Source: Rhodospirillaceae bacterium UBA6608
GTDB taxonomy: Bacteria; Pseudomonadota; Alphaproteobacteria; Rhodospirillales_A; Casp-alpha2
DNA: 11,154 nt
Assembly: GCA_002433335.1 (NCBI GenBank)
Contig: DJHY01000192.1
Coordinates: 1 to 11,154 of the forward strand
Direction of reading: 5' to 3'
The notes under the pieces are model-generated. The model ran no database searches. It worked only from the letters and a program-made list of their open reading frames with translations, and was not told the DNA's origin. Each line of letters begins with the position of its first letter. Position 1 is the first letter of the stretch. This document shows, piece after piece, positions 7,627 to 11,154 of this stretch. The translations under genes were made by a program, and so were the position numbers.

Positions 7627-8628
7627 TTATCGAAACACGTCCAGATTGGATTCGAATTGGTCGAAACTGGCGTCCCAGGAAAACTTCAGCGCATGGGCGC
7701 GGCAGACCTCGGCGGGGATGGTCAGGGCCTTTTCGACCGCCGCCGCCAGGTCTTCGTCGAGCACCCCAGCGCCCGACTGATTGACCACGTCGAGCGGCCC
7801 CGGCACCGGATAGGCCGCGACCGGCACGCCGGAGGCCATGGCCTCCAACAACACCAGACCGAAGGTATCGGTGCGCGACGGAAAGACGAACACGTCGGCG
7901 GCGGCGAAATATTTCGCCAGTTCCTCACCTTCCTTCATCCCGGCGAAACGAACGTCGGGATACTTACGCCGCAGGTCGTCCAATTGCGGGCCGTCGCCGA
8001 CCACGTATTTGGTGCCCGGCAGGGTCAGCTTCAAAAATGCCTCGATGTTCTTTTCCACGGCGACCCGCCCGGTGAACAGGCTGATCGGCCGGGGATCGGA
8101 CAGGAACGATTTGTCCCTGGGCTTGAACAGGTCCGTACGCACGCCGCGCGACCAGCGCCGAACCGGCGGGCGGAACCCGCGCGATACCAGATCGTCCTCG
8201 ATCGTCTGGGTCGCGACCATGATCGCCGACGACGGGCCGTGGAACCATTTCATCACCGCGTAAAGCCAGGTCAGCGGCAGCGGGATGCGGGCGTGAATGT
8301 ATTCGGGGAATCGGGTGTGATAGGCCGTGGTGAAGGGATAACCCTTTTTCAGACAATGGGCGCGGGCGGCGGTGCCGAGCGGACCTTCGGTCGCGATATG
8401 GATCGCCTGGGGATTGAAATCTTCGATCAGGCGCGCGACGCGGCGGCGCGGAAACAGCGCCAGGCGGATTTCCGGATAGGTCGGGCATGGCACGCTGCGG
8501 AACTGGTCCGGCGTGATCAGGCGGACCGTATGGCCGCGCCCTTCAAGCCCCTGCCTTAGGGTATCGAGGGTTCGGACGACGCCGTTGACTTGGGGAAACC
8601 AGGCATCGGTGACGATGAGGAGTCGCAT
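7627..8628 (-). CDS. agt: GT4 glycosyltransferase, Agt-type (diacylglycerol glycosyltransferase candidate)
   Basis: 333 residues of GT-B fold, family GT4. Agt proteins of marine and soil alphaproteobacteria transfer a sugar (glucose, galactose or glucuronic acid) from UDP-sugar to diacylglycerol. Visible features are MRLLIVTDAWFPQVNGVVRT at the N-terminus (acceptor side), IATEGPLG (78-85), TTAYHTRFPEY (100-110), WSRGV (159-163) as the start of the nucleotide-binding half, LFTGRVAVEKN (184-194), VGDGPQL, and DTFGLVLLEAMASG (254-267). The last is the E-x7-E site, here with D254 in the first position and E262 in the second. ATG 8628 is chosen because the protein starts at the first beta strand and AAGGGA lies upstream. 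An ATG at 8673 would add 15 residues. The gene overlaps the end of the metallophosphoesterase gene by 73 nt. The pairing with that gene, not the sequence alone, points to Agt; sugar specificity is unknown. Confidence 0.75.
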   Translation of the reverse strand: MRLLIVTDAWFPQVNGVVRTLDTLRQGLEGRGHTVRLITPDQFRSVPCPTYPEIRLALFPRRRVARLIEDFNPQAIHIATEGPLGTAARAHCLKKGYPFTTAYHTRFPEYIHARIPLPLTWLYAVMKWFHGPSSAIMVATQTIEDDLVSRGFRPPVRRWSRGVRTDLFKPRDKSFLSDPRPISLFTGRVAVEKNIEAFLKLTLPGTKYVVGDGPQLDDLRRKYPDVRFAGMKEGEELAKYFAAADVFVFPSRTDTFGLVLLEAMASGVPVAAYPVPGPLDVVNQSGAGVLDEDLAAAVEKALTIPAEVCRAHALKFSWDASFDQFESNLDVFR

Positions 8629-9434
8629 TCTTCTTCGTCCCTTAGGAAAGACAGGCCACGGAGTTCCGCCCATTTAAGGATTTCCAGGCGGCCGTCCTCG
8701 TGTTCGACCAGGGCGGTACAGCTTTCGACCCAGTCGCCGTCGTTGCAGTAGAGGATGCCGTCCATTTCCCGCATCTCAGCCGTGTGGATATGGCCGCAGA
8801 TCACGCCCTGGACGCCCATTTTTCGGGCTTCGGAGACCACGGCGGATTCGAAACTGGAAACGAATTCGACCGCGTTCTTGACCTTGTGCTTCAGGTAGGC
8901 CGACAGCGACCAGTAGGAGAACCCCAGCTTGCGCCGGACGATGTTCAGCCACAGGTTCAGCATCAGCGCCGCGTTGTAGGCATTGTCGCCGAGGAAGGCC
9001 AACCACTTGGCGTATTTGACGACGCCGTCGAACTGATCGCCATGGATGACCAGGAAGCGCCGCCCGTCGGCCATGGTGTGATAGGCCTCGTTCAAGACCG
9101 CGACGCGGCCGAACCGGTGATTGGCGAAATCACGGAAGTTTTCGTCGTGGTTCCCGGGCACGTAGACGACCCGCGTTCCCTTGCGCGCCTTGCGCAGGAT
9201 TTTCTGGATCACGTCGTTATGGGCTTGGCGCCAATACCAGGCCCGGCGCATGCGCCAGCCGTCGATGATGTCGCCGACCAGATAAAGGTATTTCGAATCC
9301 GTATGCTTGAGGAAATCCAGAAGCATTTCCGCCTGACACCCCCGGGTTCCCAGGTGGATGTCGGAAATCCAGATGGACCGGAATTTCATCGGCGTCTTGG
9401 GCTGGGTCGGTTGCATGGCGTTCATGGCGTCCAC
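8556..9434 (-). CDS. plcP: PlcP-type metallophosphoesterase (phospholipase C candidate)
   Basis: 292 residues in the calcineurin-like phosphoesterase superfamily. Database entries often call such proteins UDP-2,3-diacylglucosamine diphosphatase. However, the opening DIHLGTRGCQAEMLLDFLKH and the agt neighbour fit PlcP, the phosphate-starvation phospholipase C first described in Sinorhizobium meliloti, which cuts phospholipid headgroups to leave diacylglycerol. All metal ligand motifs are present: DIH (D25, H27), GDIIDG (D55), GNHDE (N95, H96), HGD (H131) and GHIH (H215, H217). No signal peptide is seen, so it acts at the cytoplasmic membrane face. The C-terminus is a Ser/Pro-rich tail that runs 73 nt into agt. 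The start is uncertain: GTG 9434, ATG 9425, ATG 9416 and ATG 9389 are in frame and none has a good ribosome site. ATG 9389 would start at MKFRSIWISDIHLG, close to the family core. Confidence 0.78.
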   Translation of the reverse strand: MDAMNAMQPTQPKTPMKFRSIWISDIHLGTRGCQAEMLLDFLKHTDSKYLYLVGDIIDGWRMRRAWYWRQAHNDVIQKILRKARKGTRVVYVPGNHDENFRDFANHRFGRVAVLNEAYHTMADGRRFLVIHGDQFDGVVKYAKWLAFLGDNAYNAALMLNLWLNIVRRKLGFSYWSLSAYLKHKVKNAVEFVSSFESAVVSEARKMGVQGVICGHIHTAEMREMDGILYCNDGDWVESCTALVEHEDGRLEILKWAELRGLSFLRDEEECDSSSSPMPGFPKSTASSEPSIP

Positions 9435-9453
9435 GGTGTCTGTTGTCGAGTCA

Positions 9454-9482
9454 CCTATATTTAGTGGGGACTTTTATGAAAG
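9454..9482 (-). promoter_or_regulatory. Candidate plcP promoter with a Pho half-site over the -35
   Basis: On the minus strand, CTTTCATAAAA (9482 to 9472) matches 10 of 11 positions of the Pho-box half CTGTCATAWAW. It covers the -35 position (CTTTCA) of a promoter whose -10 is TATAGG (9459-9454) after a 17-bp spacer. Transcription would begin near 9447, giving a very short leader before GTG 9434. Only one half-site is good; the next 7 bases do not fit. Confidence 0.4.
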
Positions 9483-9500
9483 CTGCCATATTTTCGCCAT
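9483..9500 (+). promoter_or_regulatory. Candidate Pho box 1 (PhoB site)
   Basis: CTGCCATATTTTCGCCAT matches 13 of 18 positions of the Pho-box consensus CTGTCATAWAWCTGTCAY and has the two 7-bp halves 11 bp apart. It abuts, back to back, the minus-strand half-site at 9472-9482. It lies in an AT-rich spacer (about 37% GC by my count over 9449-9600), so a chance match is possible. Its 10-base core TGCCATATTT recurs at 9570-9579. Confidence 0.4.
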
Positions 9501-9568
9501 TACTTTTAACGCCCGTCACCAAAACTTCACACACGGGAAATAAAAACGAAATTATAGTCGAAACAAAA

Positions 9569-9586
9569 GTGCCATATTTCTGGGTT
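9569..9586 (+). promoter_or_regulatory. Candidate Pho box 2 (PhoB site) upstream of the diacylglycerol kinase
   Basis: GTGCCATATTTCTGGGTT matches 12 of 18 Pho-box positions. The first half is good and the second partial. It sits 52 nt before the preferred kinase start at 9638, a fitting distance for an activator site, and repeats the TGCCATATTT core of box 1 exactly 86 bp downstream, about eight helical turns. Confidence 0.3.
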
Positions 9587-9621
9587 CAAAAGACAAACAT
9601 GCCAGATTCGAACGCCCTGCC

Positions 9622-9628
9622 GGGGGAG
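9622..9628 (+). promoter_or_regulatory. Ribosome binding site deciding the diacylglycerol kinase start
   Basis: GGGGGAG lies 9 nt before ATG 9638. It supports this start over in-frame ATG 9599, which has no ribosome site. A competing in-frame ATG at 9476 is preceded by GGGGA and is discussed with the gene. Confidence 0.5.
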
Positions 9629-9637
9629 CCGGACACC

Positions 9638-10519
9638 ATGCTGACCGCTCCCCGCAAGATCCTTGTGATCTTTAACCCGACGGCGGGCGCGCGTCGTCGT
9701 GCCCGATTGGACCGTGTCCTGGCCGGAATGCGCGCCCTGGGCGCGGAGGTCACGCTGCACGAAACGACGGCCCGCGGCGATGCCGAACGCACCGCCCGCG
9801 AAGCCCCCCACGACCGTTTCGATGTGATTGTCGCGGCGGGCGGCGACGGCACCATCAACGAAGTCATCAACGGCCTGGCCGGACGGCACATGCCGCTCGG
9901 CATCATTCCCCTGGGCACGGCCAATGTGCTGGCCGCCGAACTGGACCTGCCGCAGGACATCGACGGCCTGGCCCGGACCATCGCCCTGGGCCGGACCAGC
10001 CCGGTAAACCTGGGCGAGGTCAATGGCCGCCGCTTCGTGATGATGGCCGGGGTCGGGTTTGACGCCCATGTCGTGGCCTCGGTCGATACCGGGATGAAGC
10101 GCCTGATCGGCAAGCTTGCTTATGTCTGGGAAACCCTGCGCGGGTTCTTCCGCTTCAACTTCCGCGCCTACCGCGTGATCGTCGACGGCACGCCTTATGA
10201 CGTCGGCTCCGCCGTGTTCGCCAATGGCCACTATTACGGCGGGCGGTTCGTCTGCGCCAAGGACGCGCGGCTGGGCGATCCGCGCCTGCATGTCTGCCTG
10301 TTCAAATCGGTCGGCGCCTTGAGCGCCCTGCGCTATGCCGCCTGGATGATGCTGGGCCGGTTGGACAAGCTGCCCGATTACGAGGTCGTTCCCGCGACCT
10401 CGATCATCGTCGAAGGGGCCTCGGGGGAGCCGGTACAGGGCGACGGCGATATCGTCACCCATCTGCCGCTCGACGCCCGGGTCGCCGCCGATCGGCTGGA
10501 CATGCTGGTTCCGGCCTAG
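9638..10519 (+). CDS. YegS/DagK-type lipid kinase (diacylglycerol kinase catalytic domain)
   Basis: 293 residues, the normal length for soluble bacterial diacylglycerol kinases. The protein phosphorylates a lipid hydroxyl, most likely of diacylglycerol to give phosphatidic acid, at the cytoplasmic face of the membrane. Motifs in order: IFNPTAGA (11-18), AGGDGTINEVINGL (67-80, the ATP-binding glycine loop), PLGTAN (91-96), AGVGFDAHV (137-145) and PVQGDGD (265-271). The start is ATG 9638, with a good ribosome site. ATG 9476, behind GGGGA, is in frame with no stop between and would add 54 residues of AT-rich, family-foreign sequence. The gene is divergent from plcP across a spacer with Pho-like sites. 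It could recycle diacylglycerol made by PlcP, which is inference. Other lipid acceptors, as for YegS (phosphatidylglycerol) or sphingosine-type kinases, cannot be excluded. Confidence 0.85.
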   Translation: MLTAPRKILVIFNPTAGARRRARLDRVLAGMRALGAEVTLHETTARGDAERTAREAPHDRFDVIVAAGGDGTINEVINGLAGRHMPLGIIPLGTANVLAAELDLPQDIDGLARTIALGRTSPVNLGEVNGRRFVMMAGVGFDAHVVASVDTGMKRLIGKLAYVWETLRGFFRFNFRAYRVIVDGTPYDVGSAVFANGHYYGGRFVCAKDARLGDPRLHVCLFKSVGALSALRYAAWMMLGRLDKLPDYEVVPATSIIVEGASGEPVQGDGDIVTHLPLDARVAADRLDMLVPA

Positions 10520-10564
10520 GTCCTGTTCCCGACGGGCCACTTTTCGCCGCCCCCGATTGTTTCC

Positions 10565-10589
10565 TAGACTGTGCGGGTAGGAAAAGGAG
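10565..10589 (+). promoter_or_regulatory. Possible -10 element and clear ribosome binding site of the DinB-like gene
   Basis: TAGACT at 10565-10570 could be a -10; the -35 region (TTTCGC near 10542) is poor. AAGGAG at 10584-10589 lies 7 nt before ATG 10597 and is a strong ribosome site that fixes this start. The gap from 10520 to 10596 shows no terminator for the upstream kinase gene. Confidence 0.4.
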
Positions 10590-10596
10590 CCCCCGC

Positions 10597-11088
10597 ATGT
10601 CGACGCCCGCCCTTTATCAGGCCTTCGCCCAATACAATCGCGCCATGAACCAGGCCGTCTACGCCATCTGCGCCGACATTCCCGACGCCGAGCGCCGGGC
10701 CGACCGGGGTGCGTTCTTCAAATCCGTGCACGGCACCCTGAACCATCTGATCTTCGGCGATCACGCCTGGATGAACCGGTTCGACGGCGGGCAGCGCACC
10801 ATCCTTCCGCCGGGGCAGGATCTCTACGACGATTTCGATGACATGCGGCAGGCCCGCGCCGCCCTGGACGACGAGATCGACGCCTGGACCCGGACCCTGG
10901 AACAACCCTGGCTGGACGAAGTGCTGGAATGGCATTCCAACATGGACAACCGCACCCGGGTGCAGCCGCGCTGGCTGATGGTCAGCCATATGTTCAACCA
11001 TCAGACCCACCACCGGGGGCAGTTGACGACCGTCCTGACGCAGATGGGATACGACGTCGGCGTGACTGACCTGACGCGGCTTCCCTAA
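10597..11088 (+). CDS. DinB/YfiT-fold putative metalloenzyme
   Basis: 163 residues, the usual size for the DinB four-helix-bundle family. The expected metal triad is present: H50 in LNHLIFGDHAWMNRF, and H135 and H139 in HMFNHQTHHRGQL. The pattern of His followed by D-x-x-W, then H-x3-H-R-G, is typical. Members with known activity are thiol-dependent transferases or metal-dependent hydrolases, but most are uncharacterised and nothing here tells the substrate. DinB here is the Bacillus protein name and is unrelated to DNA polymerase IV. The protein is expected in the cytoplasm. It has its own strong ribosome site and probably its own promoter. It converges with the next gene, with 9 nt between the two stops. 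Confidence 0.85.
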   Translation: MSTPALYQAFAQYNRAMNQAVYAICADIPDAERRADRGAFFKSVHGTLNHLIFGDHAWMNRFDGGQRTILPPGQDLYDDFDDMRQARAALDDEIDAWTRTLEQPWLDEVLEWHSNMDNRTRVQPRWLMVSHMFNHQTHHRGQLTTVLTQMGYDVGVTDLTRLP

Positions 11089-11097
11089 CGTTCGGAA

Positions 11098-11154
11098 TCA
11101 GTTGTCGTCGGCGATCCGCACGACCTGCTTGCCGAAGTTTTCGCCCTTCAGCAT
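11098..11154 (-). CDS. C-terminal end of a probable NADP-dependent oxidoreductase (partial)
   Basis: Only the last 18 residues and the TGA stop are in the window: MLKGENFGKQVVRIADDN. The pattern of Leu-x-Gly-x-Asn-Phe-Gly-Lys followed by a short beta strand ends many NADP-dependent medium-chain oxidoreductases of the CurA/PTGR type (alkenal or prostaglandin reductase-like). The assignment rests on this short tail and on its exact placement of the stop, so it is tentative. The frame stays open to the window edge. The gene converges with the DinB-like gene, with no space for a terminator between them. Confidence 0.5.
   Translation of the reverse strand: MLKGENFGKQVVRIADDN

Noticed and set aside
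7489..8559. Long + strand frame opposite agt
   Set aside because: The agt frame carries all GT4 motifs; the + strand product has none.
8556..9434. Calling the metallophosphoesterase LpxH (lipid A precursor diphosphatase)
   Set aside because: Most alphaproteobacteria use LpxI for that step. The sequence opening and the agt neighbour fit PlcP better. LpxH-like activity is not formally excluded.
9512..9537. CCCGT ... ACGGG inverted repeat in the divergent spacer
   Set aside because: Only a 5-bp stem around 16 bases and no T-run on either strand. Too weak for a terminator or a named operator.
1..11154. Search for mobile elements, CRISPR repeats, tRNA or toxin-antitoxin genes
   Set aside because: No transposase, spaced repeats, cloverleaf or small paired genes were seen. 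All substantial frames are explained by the listed genes.

Overview
The window is GC-rich chromosomal DNA from an alphaproteobacterium. A Rhodospirillales-type organism is likely, judging from the protein sequences and from the gene order msbA / DUF374 acyltransferase / waaA / lpxK / late acyltransferase. This is an inference from family resemblance; no rRNA or other taxonomic marker is present. Every gene looks chromosomal and intact. I see no insertion sequence, phage gene, CRISPR array or tRNA, and no gene-free stretch longer than about 220 bases.

Layout. On the + strand from the left edge are the 3' part of xseA (exonuclease VII large subunit) and an overlapping exported M23 peptidase. 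Converging on them is a seven-gene minus-strand block read from about 9434 down to 1733. It starts with a PlcP-type metallophosphoesterase and an Agt-type GT4 glycosyltransferase, overlapping by 73 nt. After a 118-nt gap come msbA, a DUF374 acyltransferase, waaA (kdtA), lpxK and an LpxL-family acyltransferase, packed with 4-nt or shorter overlaps or short gaps. Right of a roughly 200-bp AT-rich divergent spacer, on the + strand, are a YegS-type diacylglycerol kinase and a DinB/YfiT-fold protein. The last 57 bases hold the C-terminus of a minus-strand gene, probably an NADP-dependent oxidoreductase.

How the genes work together. lpxK, the LpxL-like enzyme and waaA finish Kdo-lipid A, and MsbA flips it across the inner membrane. 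The DUF374 protein is a regular neighbour whose substrate is unknown. plcP, agt and the divergent kinase look like a second membrane-lipid module: PlcP releases diacylglycerol from phospholipids, Agt glycosylates it to phosphorus-free glycolipids, and the kinase could return diacylglycerol to phosphatidic acid. The divergent spacer carries three Pho-box-like sequences, which suggests PhoB control and phosphate-starvation lipid remodelling. This is the most interesting part of the window. The individual enzymes have precedents, but the kinase as a divergent third member, the Pho-like sites and the head-to-tail linkage to the lipid A/Kdo/MsbA operon deserve testing.
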